From Clostridia bacterium (GTDB taxonomy: Bacteria > Bacillota > Thermoanaerobacteria > Thermoanaerobacterales > Thermoanaerobacteraceae): 64,000 bases of DNA. Of the stretch, positions 36,775 through 44,870 are shown one piece after another (positions within the stretch are counted from its first letter, which is position 1; every line of letters begins with the position of its first letter). The notes under the pieces were generated by a model. That model was given only the letters and a program-made list of their open reading frames with translations. It searched no databases and was not told where the DNA came from. Location of the stretch: contig DULG01000019.1 in assembly GCA_012840485.1 (NCBI GenBank), positions 124,001 through 188,000 on the forward strand. Reading direction: 5' to 3'. The translations under genes were made by a program, and so were the position numbers.

Positions 36775-37595
36775 TTATAATTCACCCTCAAATTCTCTAT
36801 CATTTTTTCATATTCTTCTACATACTCCGGCTCTTCCACATTTAAAAACTCTCCAATTATAAACTTGCCATTGAGTTCTTCTGCCGTCATCTTACTTGCT
36901 TGTTTTATATCTACAGTATGGTCTTTCAACCACTTTAACATATCTGCAGGGCTCCCCTTTTTATTTCTTCGCCCATAATAGGTAGGACAGGTGCTCAAAG
37001 CCTCTATGAAAGAAAATCCTTTATGGGAAATACCCTTTTCAATTAATTTTGTTAACTGCTGTACGTGATAAGCAGTACTTCTAGCCACATAGGTAGCACC
37101 CGCTCCAATTGCCAATTTGCAAATATCAAAATATCTGTCAATATTCCCATATGGAGCAGTAGTAGCTCTGTCAAACCTAGGAGTTGTTGGAGAATATTGT
37201 CCTCCTGTCATCCCATAAATGTGATTGTTATACATAACTACTGTCAAATCTATATTTCTTCTACAAGCATGAATAAAATGATTTCCCCCAATAGCTGCAT
37301 TGTCTCCGTCACCAGTTATAACTATTACAGTAAGTTCAGGATTGGCAAATTTTATTCCCGTAGCAAAGGCAATAGCTCTTCCATGAGTAGTGTGTAAAGT
37401 ATTAAAATCTAAGTAACCAGATGCTCTAGAAGAACAACCTATACCTGATACAATACACACCTTATCTTTATCAAGTCCTAAATTGTCAATAGCTCTCACA
37501 ATAGCAGCTGTCACTGTCCCATTGCTACAACCTGGGCACCAAATATTTGGCAATGTCTCTTTTCTAAAATACTTTTCTACTAATTCAGATGCCAT
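36771..37595 (-). CDS. korB: 2-oxoacid:ferredoxin oxidoreductase, beta (TPP) subunit
   Basis: 274 residues. TPP-binding motif VITGDGDNAAIGGNHFIHA has GDG-x-NN-like spacing, and MYNNHIYGMTGGQYSPTTP follows. The cluster-linked CPGCSNGTV is at the N-terminus. The GMTGGQ/SPTTP form is typical of Kor/Vor-type enzymes. It overlaps korA by 11 bases. The likely substrate is 2-oxoglutarate, though branched 2-oxoacids are possible. Confidence 0.92.
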   Translation of the reverse strand: MASELVEKYFRKETLPNIWCPGCSNGTVTAAIVRAIDNLGLDKDKVCIVSGIGCSSRASGYLDFNTLHTTHGRAIAFATGIKFANPELTVIVITGDGDNAAIGGNHFIHACRRNIDLTVVMYNNHIYGMTGGQYSPTTPRFDRATTAPYGNIDRYFDICKLAIGAGATYVARSTAYHVQQLTKLIEKGISHKGFSFIEALSTCPTYYGRRNKKGSPADMLKWLKDHTVDIKQASKMTAEELNGKFIIGEFLNVEEPEYVEEYEKMIENLRVNYK

Positions 37596-38724
37596 TTTTA
37601 AAACTCTCCTTTATTTTTTCTGCAATTTCACAGGGCGTAAAAAATTCTCCATTGAACTTATTAATCTTGCCAACATAGGTATCTCCTTTTACAATACGAT
37701 CCACTTCATAGTAAAGTTGGCCCGTGTTCATTTCTACTACAAACACTTTTTTAAACTTAGGATATATCTCTTTTAATCTTTCATCAGGAAAAGGCCATAT
37801 AGCTATTGGTCTAAAAAGCCCAGCTTGTATCCCCTCTTTTTTAAGATTTTCTATTGCAGCTTCGCAGGCTCTAGCAGAAGACCCAAAAGAGATAATAAGC
37901 ACATCTCCGCCTTCTGTATATTTTTCTTCAAACATAACTATATCCCTTTTGTTATTTTCAATTTTTCCAACTAGCCTTTCAATTAATTTCTCCGCAACTT
38001 TAGGGTCATTTGTAGGCAAACCATCTTCATTATGAACAAGCCCTGTCACATGAAATCTAAAACCTTTACCAAAAGGGGCTAAAGGCGCTACTCCATTTTC
38101 TATATGCTGGTAAGGTAAGTAATTTTCTTTGTCTTGGGGCATCGTCCTTTCAATAATTTCTATGTCTTTATATTCCTCCAAATTTACTGCTTCCCTTAGG
38201 TGCCCTATAACTTCATCCATGAGTATAATTACAGGCGTCCTATATTTTTCTGAAAGATTAAAAGCTTGAATAGTGACGTAATAAGCTTCTTTCACAGAAG
38301 AAGGTGATAAAACAATAATAGAATGGTCTCCATGAGTCCCCCATCTGGATTGCATAACATCCCCTTGTGCTGGTGATGTAGGCATTCCCGTGCTGGGACC
38401 TCTTCTTTGGACATCTGCTATAACGCATGGAACCTCTGCAATAGCAGCAAAACCTATGTTTTCTTGTTTTAAAGAAAATCCAGGGCCTGAGGTGGCAGTC
38501 ATCGCCTTTAATCCTGTCAAAGAAGCCCCTATGACTGCTGCCATGCTGGCGATTTCATCCTCCATCTGAATAAACTTTCCTCCTACAAAAGGAAGCTTCT
38601 CTGCACAAAGTTCAGCAATCTCAGTAGAGGGAGTTATCGGATAACCTGCATAAAATTTTAATCCAGCAGCTATAGCTCCTTCCACTACTGCTTCATTTCC
38701 TTGCATTAATCTCGTAGCCATCAT
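37585..38724 (-). CDS. korA: 2-oxoacid:ferredoxin oxidoreductase, alpha subunit
   Basis: 379 residues. GNEAVVEGAIAAGLKFYAGYPITPSTEIAE is the alpha-subunit start. TATSGPGFSLKQENIGFA follows, with RRGPSTGMPTSPAQGD as the substrate/TPP contact segment. ATGATG gives two adjacent starts; the first overlaps the ferredoxin stop as ATGA. It catalyses oxidative decarboxylation to acyl-CoA with ferredoxin reduction together with korB, korC and korD. Confidence 0.93.
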   Translation of the reverse strand: MMATRLMQGNEAVVEGAIAAGLKFYAGYPITPSTEIAELCAEKLPFVGGKFIQMEDEIASMAAVIGASLTGLKAMTATSGPGFSLKQENIGFAAIAEVPCVIADVQRRGPSTGMPTSPAQGDVMQSRWGTHGDHSIIVLSPSSVKEAYYVTIQAFNLSEKYRTPVIILMDEVIGHLREAVNLEEYKDIEIIERTMPQDKENYLPYQHIENGVAPLAPFGKGFRFHVTGLVHNEDGLPTNDPKVAEKLIERLVGKIENNKRDIVMFEEKYTEGGDVLIISFGSSARACEAAIENLKKEGIQAGLFRPIAIWPFPDERLKEIYPKFKKVFVVEMNTGQLYYEVDRIVKGDTYVGKINKFNGEFFTPCEIAEKIKESFKNGI

Positions 38725-38918
38725 TCCTTCACCTCTAAGTATATAGCAAAATCAGGACATCTAAGTTCACAAATCCCACACTTGATACATTTATCAGCAT
38801 CTATCAGTCTGACCTTGTCGTTTTTTATCTCCAAGACTTTGACAGGGCAAAACTCTACACAAATACCACACCCTTTGCACCATTCTTCTATTATTACTAG
38901 TTCCTTATTTTTTACCAA
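38721..38918 (-). CDS. korD: 2-oxoacid:ferredoxin oxidoreductase, ferredoxin-like delta subunit
   Basis: 65 residues with two 4Fe-4S motifs, CKGCGICVEFCP and CIKCGICELRCP, that pass electrons out of the catalytic core. The start is TTG with GAGGTG upstream. It is first in korDABC and then the RpiR gene. Confidence 0.93.
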   Translation of the reverse strand: MVKNKELVIIEEWCKGCGICVEFCPVKVLEIKNDKVRLIDADKCIKCGICELRCPDFAIYLEVKE

Positions 38919-39053
38919 TCTATCACCTCATTAAACTTTTCTTTGCAATATATAATATTCTATATAAAAATAAAAAATCCTCCATAAAATGAATGATAAA
39001 TGTCATGAATATTTTTGATACAATTCTTGCATCATATAGAATTAAATAAATAT
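38919..39053. other. Intergenic region between surE and korD
   Basis: 135 bp, very AT-rich. TTGTAT-like and TTTATC-like hexamers 17 bases apart (minus strand, about 39020-38990) may form the kor promoter, but the match is weak. I see no terminator for surE that I would trust. Confidence 0.3.
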
Positions 39054-39812
39054 TCATTCTATTTTTATGCTCCAAGAATCTAAATCTTTTATCATGTCAT
39101 ATTGGGTCAAGTCAAAATGGATTGGAGTTATAGAAATATAACCTTCTTTTACAGAAACAATATCTGTGCCCTCATCTTCTTCTATTTTTGAAATTTTCCC
39201 TGCCATCCAATAATATTCTTTACCTCTTGGGTCATAATTTTTCTGAAAAGTTTCAATATAAATCCTTTTCCCAAGTTTCGTAGCCTTTATCCCTTTTACT
39301 CCTTCTTGAAAATCAGGTATATTCACATTTAGTAAAATATCTTTAGGCAACCCTTTTTTTAAAATTATCTCTATCAAACTTTCTAAAAATTTATATATCC
39401 GCTTATCTTCGATATCTGCAGTTTCCGAAAGAGACACTGCAATAGCAGGAATTCCATATAAAGAAGCTTCTATGGCTGCAGAAACAGTTCCAGAATATAG
39501 TATATCAGTTCCTAAATTTAAGCCGTTATTAATTCCTGAAACTACCATGTCCGGCTTTCTGCCTAATACCACTTCAACTCCTAATTTTATACAATCAGAA
39601 GGTGTACCATTTACAGCAAATATTTTTAAATTTTGTTCCTCCTTTATCTTTTTTAATCGCAAAGGTTTGTGAAGTGTGATAGCGTGGCTTATAGCACTTC
39701 TTTCTTTTTCTGGTGCTACCACTGTAACATCATATTTGCCTTTAAGGTATTCAGCTAGCTTTAACATTCCTAATCCCTGTACTCCATCGTCATTTGTAAG
39801 AAGAATTTTCAT
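39054..39812 (-). CDS. surE: 5'/3'-nucleotidase SurE
   Basis: 252 residues. It starts MKILLTNDDGVQGLGM (the metal-binding DD of SurE), with VSGINNGLNLGTDILYSGTV and SAISHAITLHKPL. It is a metal-dependent nucleoside monophosphatase. RBS GGAGG precedes the ATG. Its promoter region is shared with the interrupted gene on the other strand. Confidence 0.95.
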   Translation of the reverse strand: MKILLTNDDGVQGLGMLKLAEYLKGKYDVTVVAPEKERSAISHAITLHKPLRLKKIKEEQNLKIFAVNGTPSDCIKLGVEVVLGRKPDMVVSGINNGLNLGTDILYSGTVSAAIEASLYGIPAIAVSLSETADIEDKRIYKFLESLIEIILKKGLPKDILLNVNIPDFQEGVKGIKATKLGKRIYIETFQKNYDPRGKEYYWMAGKISKIEEDEGTDIVSVKEGYISITPIHFDLTQYDMIKDLDSWSIKIE

Positions 39813-39846
39813 TTTTTACCTCCTCTAATCAATAGGTATAATTACT

Positions 39847-39878
39847 TTGATTTTATTATAAAATTTATATATAGACAA
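39847..39878. promoter_or_regulatory. Face-to-face overlapping promoters between surE and the interrupted gene
   Basis: Plus strand: TTGATT (39847-39852), 17 bases, TATAGA (39870-39875). Minus strand: TTGTCT (39878-39873), 17 bases, TAAAAT (39855-39850). Each -35 overlaps the -10 of the other, so the two promoters cannot be occupied together. Confidence 0.55.
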
Positions 39879-39889
39879 GGAGTGATAAA

Positions 39890-40528
39890 GTGATACAAAT
39901 AGATGACGCGGGAAGCGGAAGCTTAGTAGGTGGAACGTGTATTGGGGTTATGAGAGTAGAAACTGGAGAATTTTTCTGTGATATAATTCCCATAGAATAT
40001 TATAACGAAGAAAACTTTAAAAATAAATTGTATTTAAGAAAAGCCTGTTAAATTGGGAAAAAACTTTTAGAAAAACTTAAAGTGAGTAAAACTGAAAAAA
40101 TACAAGTTTGTAGAGGTTACATGTTTGACACTTTTAGAAAATGGTTAGAACAAGAAGAGTATAATTGGGAAAGTACCCAAATATTAAATCCTCTTCAGGA
40201 TATAATAGAAAATTCTTTTGAAAATTACGCTTTATCTTTAGGATTGCCAGAAAAGTTTTTAAGATACACAAAATATCCTTTTCATTTTCATCGATTGCTG
40301 AGATGGGTATATGCCGATTATGAAAACAGAGCCAAATTGTGCAAAACTGGGTGGAATAGCTGGAAAGAATATGGAAAATTAGAGGTAGAAATAAGCTACA
40401 CTTATTTGCAAGAAAGCAAAAATTACCTATGCTTAAAATGTGGAAAAAATATTCAACCAGGGACTGTAAAAGTTATAAAATATACAAGTAATTATCCTAA
40501 TACTATATATCTTCACATTAATTGTTAA
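39890..40528 (+). pseudogene. Conserved hypothetical gene broken by one in-frame TAA
   Basis: A GTG at 39890 with AAGGAGTG upstream opens a frame of 53 codons (IDDAGSGSLVGGTCIGVMRVE and so on). It ends at TAA 40049-40051. The same frame, with no shift, goes on to 40528: IGKKLLEKLK, then VCRGYMFDTFRKWLEQ, a FHRLLRWVYADYENR block and a final CLKCGKN...C. I read the whole as one ~212-residue protein with a nonsense codon near residue 54. A GTG at 40082 could still produce a 148-residue C-terminal part. The function is unknown. The IDDAGSGSLVGG opening hints at a nuclease-like acidic motif, but I make no claim. Confidence 0.75.
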
Positions 40529-40558
40529 GGCACCTTAAAAGGTGCCTTAACAATTAAT
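40517..40558. terminator. Bidirectional terminator, 42 bp perfect palindrome
   Basis: 20 bp arms (40517-40536 and 40539-40558) around AA; the core is AAGGCACCTT/AAGGTGCCTT with AT-rich ends. It lies between the convergent interrupted gene and the LysM gene. Confidence 0.85.
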
Positions 40559-40560
40559 AT

Positions 40561-41160
40561 TTAGGCAGAAGGTATACATATTTGTTGTCCTGGGTATATC
40601 AAATTAGGATCTGGTATTTGTGGATTTGCTCTTATCAATGCATCAAGACTTACGCCAAACATATTAGCTATTGACCACATACTGTCTCCCGGTTTTACTG
40701 TGTATATTGCCTTGCAGGTCTCTGGAGACACTGGTGGACAGTAGAAAGGTATGCAAATTTGTTGCCCTGGATATATTAAATTAGGATCTGATATTTGAGG
40801 ATTAGCTCTTATTAAACAGTCAAGACTTACGCCAAACATATTAGCTATTGACCACATACTGTCTCCCGGTTTTACTGTGTATATTGTTTTGCAGGTTTCA
40901 GGAGATACTGGTGGACAATAGAAAGGTATACATATTTGTTGCCCGGGATATATCAAATTAGGATCCGATATTTGAGGATTAGCTCTTATTAAACAGTCAA
41001 GACTTATTCCAAACATATTAGCTATTGACCACATGCTATCTCCCGGCTGCACTGTATAAAAAGTCTTACAATGTCCCGGATGAGGATGATGTGGATAATA
41101 GGGATGATGGTAAGGATACTTAGGATAGTTAGGATTATAATAAGATCCATCTATTGTCAT
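40561..41160 (-). CDS. Triple LysM-domain protein, spore-coat type
   Basis: 199 residues. A His/Pro/Tyr-rich start (PYHHPYYPHHPHPGH) without a signal peptide is followed by three nearly identical units of 59 residues. Each unit is one LysM domain (YTV-x-PGDSMWSIANMFG ... NLIYPGQQICIP) plus a FYCPPVSPET linker. LysM domains bind peptidoglycan-type glycans. The lack of a signal and the His/Tyr-rich head suggest mother-cell deposition on the forespore, like SafA, which is an inference. RBS AAAGGAGGG precedes the ATG. Confidence 0.9.
   Translation of the reverse strand: MTIDGSYYNPNYPKYPYHHPYYPHHPHPGHCKTFYTVQPGDSMWSIANMFGISLDCLIRANPQISDPNLIYPGQQICIPFYCPPVSPETCKTIYTVKPGDSMWSIANMFGVSLDCLIRANPQISDPNLIYPGQQICIPFYCPPVSPETCKAIYTVKPGDSMWSIANMFGVSLDALIRANPQIPDPNLIYPGQQICIPSA
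40571..41070. repeat. Three 177 bp direct repeats in the LysM gene
   Basis: The LysM units repeat at about 177 bp with very high nucleotide identity, including synonymous positions. This suggests recent duplication or gene conversion, and copy number may vary between strains. Confidence 0.85.
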
Positions 41161-41207
41161 CCTATTTCCCTCCTTTAAATTTTCTACTACATGTTATGAA
41201 GGATAAA

Positions 41208-41231
41208 AATATATGTTACAGGAGGGATTTA
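41208..41231 (-). promoter_or_regulatory. Possible sigma-E/K promoter of the LysM gene
   Basis: Minus strand CATATATT (41215-41208) is 7 of 8 to the sigma-E -10 CATACANT. A GTATATT-like -35 lies 16 bases upstream, a longer spacer than usual. Weak. Confidence 0.3.
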
Positions 41232-41244
41232 AATATACACAAAA

Positions 41245-41268
41245 AACAGGGAAATAATTTTCCCTGTT
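41245..41268 (-). terminator. Terminator after the oxaloacetate decarboxylase-type gene
   Basis: AACAGGGAAA (41245-41254) and TTTCCCTGTT (41259-41268), loop four. On the minus strand it overlaps the stop codon and is followed by TTTT. Confidence 0.82.
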
Positions 41269-42664
41269 AAACTGGATATGTCATATATTCCATATTAAGA
41301 AGAGTTGCATCTATTTGATATTTTTTTGCTCTTCTGTATTCAAAAAACTTCTTTGCTATTTGTGGGAAAAGAGCATAAGATAAAACATCTTCTTCTTGTT
41401 CATAATACTCTTTAATTTCTTCTTTAATCGCTTCAAATTGCGGTTTTAAAAGGTCTGCTGGTCTGACATCTATTATCTCTTCATATCCTATTATTTTTTT
41501 CTTTATTTCCTCTGAAATTGGAGCAGGTGGTCTACCATACAGTCCTTTTACATAATCTTTTACTTCTTTCGGCACTATTTTATACCTTTCCCCAGTTATT
41601 ACATTTAACACTGCTTGAGTTCCTACCATCTGACTCATGGGAGTAACAAGAGGTGGATACCCTAATTCTTCTCTAACTTTAGGAATTTCTTTTAAAACTT
41701 CTGGATATTTCTCTAAAGCATTTTGTTGTTTCAATTGAGAAATTAAATTTGATAGCATTCCCCCAGGAACTTGATAAATTAATACATCTGTATCTACCCC
41801 TATGACCATAGATAAATCTATCTCTTTGCTGTAATTTTGCTTTACTTTTTTAAAGTATGAAGCAATTTCTGACAACACTTCCATATCCAAACCAGTATCA
41901 TATTTAGTACCTTTTAAAGCCGCTACCATCGTTTCTGTGGCAGGTTGGGAAGTACCCAATGCTAAAGGTGAAATAGCAGTATCTATTATATCTACTCCTG
42001 CTTCTATTGCTTTTAAATAGGTCATAGAAGCCATTCCACTCGTATAATGGCTGTGCAACTGTATAGGTACATTTACTGCAGCTTTAAGATTTTTTACCAG
42101 ATCGTAAGCCATATAAGGAGTCAATATCCCCGACATATCTTTTATACAAATAGAATCCACCCCCAATTCTACCATCTCTTTTGCTACTTTAATATAATGG
42201 TCAATGTTGTGAACAGGACTTATAGTATAAACAAGGGCACCTTGAGCGTGAGCTCCCACTTTTTTAGTAGCTTTTATAGCAACTTCAAGATTTCGTACAT
42301 CATTTAAAGCATCAAAAATTCTTATTATATCTATTCCATTGTAAACAGCTTTCTCAATAAATCTTTCTACTATATCATCAGGATAATGCCTATATCCTAA
42401 TAGATTTTGTCCTCTCAAAAGCATTTGAAGAGGCGTATTTTTTATCCTCTTCTTTAATCTTCTTAATCTTTCCCAAGGGTCTTCGCCTAAAAATCTCATA
42501 CAAGCATCAAAAGTTGCTCCTCCCCATGCTTCAATAGAATGATATCCAACTTTGTCTAATTTTTCTGCAATAGGTAACATTTCTTCTGTTGTCATCCTGG
42601 TTGCTAACAAAGATTGGTGAGCATCTCTTAATACAGTTTCTGTAATTTTAATTTTACTTCTCAT
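41267..42664 (-). CDS. Carboxyltransferase subunit: pyruvate carboxylase B / oxaloacetate decarboxylase alpha type
   Basis: 465 residues. It starts IKITETVLRDAHQSLLATRMTTEEM, the HMGL-like carboxyltransferase domain. EAWGGATFDACMRFL and the LHSHYTSGM metal site follow, with a PYC-OADA helical C-domain (GLYGRPPAPI). The biotinyl-lysine AMKM domain is absent, so a separate biotin carrier is required. No partner gene is adjacent. It could work in oxaloacetate decarboxylation or as part of a split pyruvate or methylmalonyl-CoA system. Confidence 0.88.
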   Translation of the reverse strand: MRSKIKITETVLRDAHQSLLATRMTTEEMLPIAEKLDKVGYHSIEAWGGATFDACMRFLGEDPWERLRRLKKRIKNTPLQMLLRGQNLLGYRHYPDDIVERFIEKAVYNGIDIIRIFDALNDVRNLEVAIKATKKVGAHAQGALVYTISPVHNIDHYIKVAKEMVELGVDSICIKDMSGILTPYMAYDLVKNLKAAVNVPIQLHSHYTSGMASMTYLKAIEAGVDIIDTAISPLALGTSQPATETMVAALKGTKYDTGLDMEVLSEIASYFKKVKQNYSKEIDLSMVIGVDTDVLIYQVPGGMLSNLISQLKQQNALEKYPEVLKEIPKVREELGYPPLVTPMSQMVGTQAVLNVITGERYKIVPKEVKDYVKGLYGRPPAPISEEIKKKIIGYEEIIDVRPADLLKPQFEAIKEEIKEYYEQEEDVLSYALFPQIAKKFFEYRRAKKYQIDATLLNMEYMTYPV

Positions 42665-42685
42665 ATTAATACCTCCTCATAATAT

Positions 42686-42713
42686 ATTATACTATTTTTT
42701 CTAGAAAAAACAA
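42686..42713 (-). promoter_or_regulatory. Sigma-A promoter of the carboxyltransferase gene
   Basis: Minus strand TTGTTT (42713-42708), 16 bases, TATAAT (42691-42686). It lies about 22 bases before the ATG. Confidence 0.6.
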
Positions 42714-42716
42714 AAT

Positions 42717-42736
42717 AAAAAAGAGCCTGAAAGCTC
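42717..42736 (-). terminator. Short terminator after speB
   Basis: GAGC/GCTC arms (42723-42726, 42733-42736) with an adjacent A run giving a long U tail on the minus strand. The stem is short. Confidence 0.5.
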
Positions 42737-42742
42737 AAAATT

Positions 42743-43609
42743 TTATAAAAAGGAAAGGATGGATTCTCTTATGAGTTTAGCTGCTAAAATTGAGGTTATT
42801 CCACCCACATCATGAGATGGTGAAACTTCTACTAAATCCATCCCAACTACATTCAAATCTTTTAAAAGGTGAATAGCTTTTAATGCTTCTTTTGCAGTTA
42901 TTCCACCAGGCTCCGGTGTTCCTGTTCCTGGAGCAAAAGCAGGATCTACAACGTCTATATCCCAACTAATATAAATAGGATAATCTTTTATATCGTTAAT
43001 TACCTCTTTTAAAGGTTCAACTACCTCATACAAAAACATGTAAGTATTGTTTTTAGCAAATTCAAATTCTTCTTTTTCTCCTGATCTAATTCCAAAATGA
43101 TACATCTTTATGCCTTTAGAGAGGTTCCATACCTTTCTCATAACTGTAGCATGAGAATAAACTTCTCCAAAAAATTCCTCTCTCAAATCTGTATGGGCAT
43201 CAAAATGAAGAATTACAAGGTCATTTCCATATTTTCTTAGGTATTCTCTTAAAATTCCGTAAGTCACTAAATGTTCTCCACCTAAAAACAATCCCTTTTT
43301 CCCACTTTTTAGAATATCTTGTGTAACGTTAGAAATCAAATCTAAGCTCTTTTCCACATTTCCGTAAGGAAGCACTAAATCTCCTTTATCGTAAAAATAC
43401 TTGTTTTCTAATCTTCTGTCCAAATAGACACTGTAATATTCTAAACCATAAGAAGCTTGTCTTATAGCAGATGGTCCAAAGCGACTTCCTGCTTTAAAGC
43501 TTACCGTATAATCCATAGGTAATCCTACTATAACTACCTCTGCCTTTTCATAATCATCAGTAGAACCTAAAAATTTACCTGCGTTAATGAAACTGTTAAT
43601 CTCCATCAT
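42743..43609 (-). CDS. speB: Agmatinase-family ureohydrolase
   Basis: 288 residues. Dinuclear Mn-site motifs FLGGEHLVTYG, LHFDAHTDLREE and ISWDIDVVDPAFAPGTGTPEP are all present. It hydrolyses agmatine, or in some thermophiles N1-aminopropylagmatine, releasing urea. It follows speE by three bases, so the two are one unit. The adjacency in this order fits either putrescine supply or the aminopropylagmatine route. No arginine decarboxylase is in the window. Confidence 0.9.
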   Translation of the reverse strand: MMEINSFINAGKFLGSTDDYEKAEVVIVGLPMDYTVSFKAGSRFGPSAIRQASYGLEYYSVYLDRRLENKYFYDKGDLVLPYGNVEKSLDLISNVTQDILKSGKKGLFLGGEHLVTYGILREYLRKYGNDLVILHFDAHTDLREEFFGEVYSHATVMRKVWNLSKGIKMYHFGIRSGEKEEFEFAKNNTYMFLYEVVEPLKEVINDIKDYPIYISWDIDVVDPAFAPGTGTPEPGGITAKEALKAIHLLKDLNVVGMDLVEVSPSHDVGGITSILAAKLIRESILSFL

Positions 43610-43612
43610 ATT

Positions 43613-44446
43613 TTACACCTCATCGAAAATGTCTTTTACAAATTTAGGCAGTACAAAAGCTGCTTTGTGAATCTCTGGTGTATAATATTTAGTCTCTATT
43701 CTTGGAATTTCATCTATATTTACTTCTTCTGGGTCATATTTTTTAGACCCCATTGTGAAAGTCCATAAGCTTCCTGGATAAGTAGGTATTGTAGCTATAT
43801 AAGCTTTTGTTATAGGATATATCTCTTTAAACATTTTGCTGATTTTATTTATCAAGCTTCCATAAATAAAAGGTGACTCTGTCTGGGCTACAATAATACC
43901 ATCTTCTTTCAAACATTCATATGCAGCCTTGTAAAAATCAGAAGTAAAAAGTCCTACAGCTGGTCCAATTGGATCAGTAGAATCTACAATTAAAACATCA
44001 AATTCATTTTTGTGATCATTAACATACTTTATTCCATCCCCAATCATTATCTCTACTTTTGGGTCTTCTAAAGCTTGACTTATTGTGGGGAGATATTTTT
44101 TTGAATTTCTCACTACTGCTTCGTCAATTTCTGCTAAAACTACCCTTTCTACAGAGGAATGCTTTAAAACTTCTCTTACAGAACCTCCATCTCCTCCTCC
44201 GACAATTAAGACACTTTTTGGATTTTTATGTGTAAAGAGAGGCACATGTATTATCATCTCATGATATACAAATTCATCCTTTTCAGTAGTCTGAAGTATG
44301 CCATCCAAAACCAAGATTCTGCCAAATTGATATGTATCAAGTATAGCTAAATGCTGATAAGGAGTTTCTTCCACTACTAGTGTTTCTTTGACTTTCACAG
44401 AAAACCTCAAATTTTTATCCTGATGTTCTGTAAACCATAACTCCAT
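43613..44446 (-). CDS. speE: Spermidine synthase / aminopropyltransferase
   Basis: 277 residues. It has an N-terminal beta domain, then the decarboxylated-SAM site [18 protein letters not shown] and [15 protein letters not shown] with its catalytic Asp. It uses the SpeD product. RBS GGAGGTG precedes the ATG. speE-speB is an operon. Confidence 0.95.
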   Translation of the reverse strand: MELWFTEHQDKNLRFSVKVKETLVVEETPYQHLAILDTYQFGRILVLDGILQTTEKDEFVYHEMIIHVPLFTHKNPKSVLIVGGGDGGSVREVLKHSSVERVVLAEIDEAVVRNSKKYLPTISQALEDPKVEIMIGDGIKYVNDHKNEFDVLIVDSTDPIGPAVGLFTSDFYKAAYECLKEDGIIVAQTESPFIYGSLINKISKMFKEIYPITKAYIATIPTYPGSLWTFTMGSKKYDPEEVNIDEIPRIETKYYTPEIHKAAFVLPKFVKDIFDEV

Positions 44447-44489
44447 TTAAAAACACCTCCAACATTTTTAATATATTTTAAAAAATATT

Positions 44490-44867
44490 TTACTCCCCAA
44501 AAAACTGTTTTAATTCAATCGTCTGAAAATCACCTTTTTCTTCAAAACCTAATTTACAAAAAAAATCTTTATAAGAGGGTATATTTACAAAAGCGTTTTT
44601 TAAACCCATATCTAATGCATGATTAAGCATTACTCTTACCATTAAATTTTCAAACCCTTTCTCTTTATAAGAAGATAAAATTGCTAAATTAGTTATTACA
44701 GCATTATTATTCTCCACCTTCATAGAAATAAAACCAAAAGGCTTGTCTTCTCTTGCAATCATAAAAATTTCTTCTACAAAATTTAAATTTTTTTTTAGAT
44801 TGGACTCATTAGCAATTTTCTCAATGACTTCAAAATCTTCTGCCTTAGCAAATTTAACTGAAAACAT
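44490..44867 (-). CDS. GNAT-family N-acetyltransferase, small
   Basis: 125 residues. VTNLAILSSYKEKGFENLMVRVML is a GNAT-like acetyl-CoA segment, although the usual R/Q-x-x-G-x-G/A loop is poor (SYKEKGFE). YKDFFCKLGFEE fits the C-terminal strand. RBS GAGGTG precedes the ATG. It is three bases from rluB. The substrate is unknown, and the degenerate loop leaves activity open. Confidence 0.7.
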   Translation of the reverse strand: MFSVKFAKAEDFEVIEKIANESNLKKNLNFVEEIFMIAREDKPFGFISMKVENNNAVITNLAILSSYKEKGFENLMVRVMLNHALDMGLKNAFVNIPSYKDFFCKLGFEEKGDFQTIELKQFFGE

Positions 44868-44870
44868 ATT

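Noticed and set aside
40049-40051. In-frame stop as a selenocysteine or pyrrolysine codon
   Set aside because: The codon is TAA, which codes for neither. A nonsense mutation or two-part gene is more likely.
40571-41070. Regular repeats that could suggest a CRISPR array
   Set aside because: Repeats are 177 bp, coding and contiguous; they are LysM domains.
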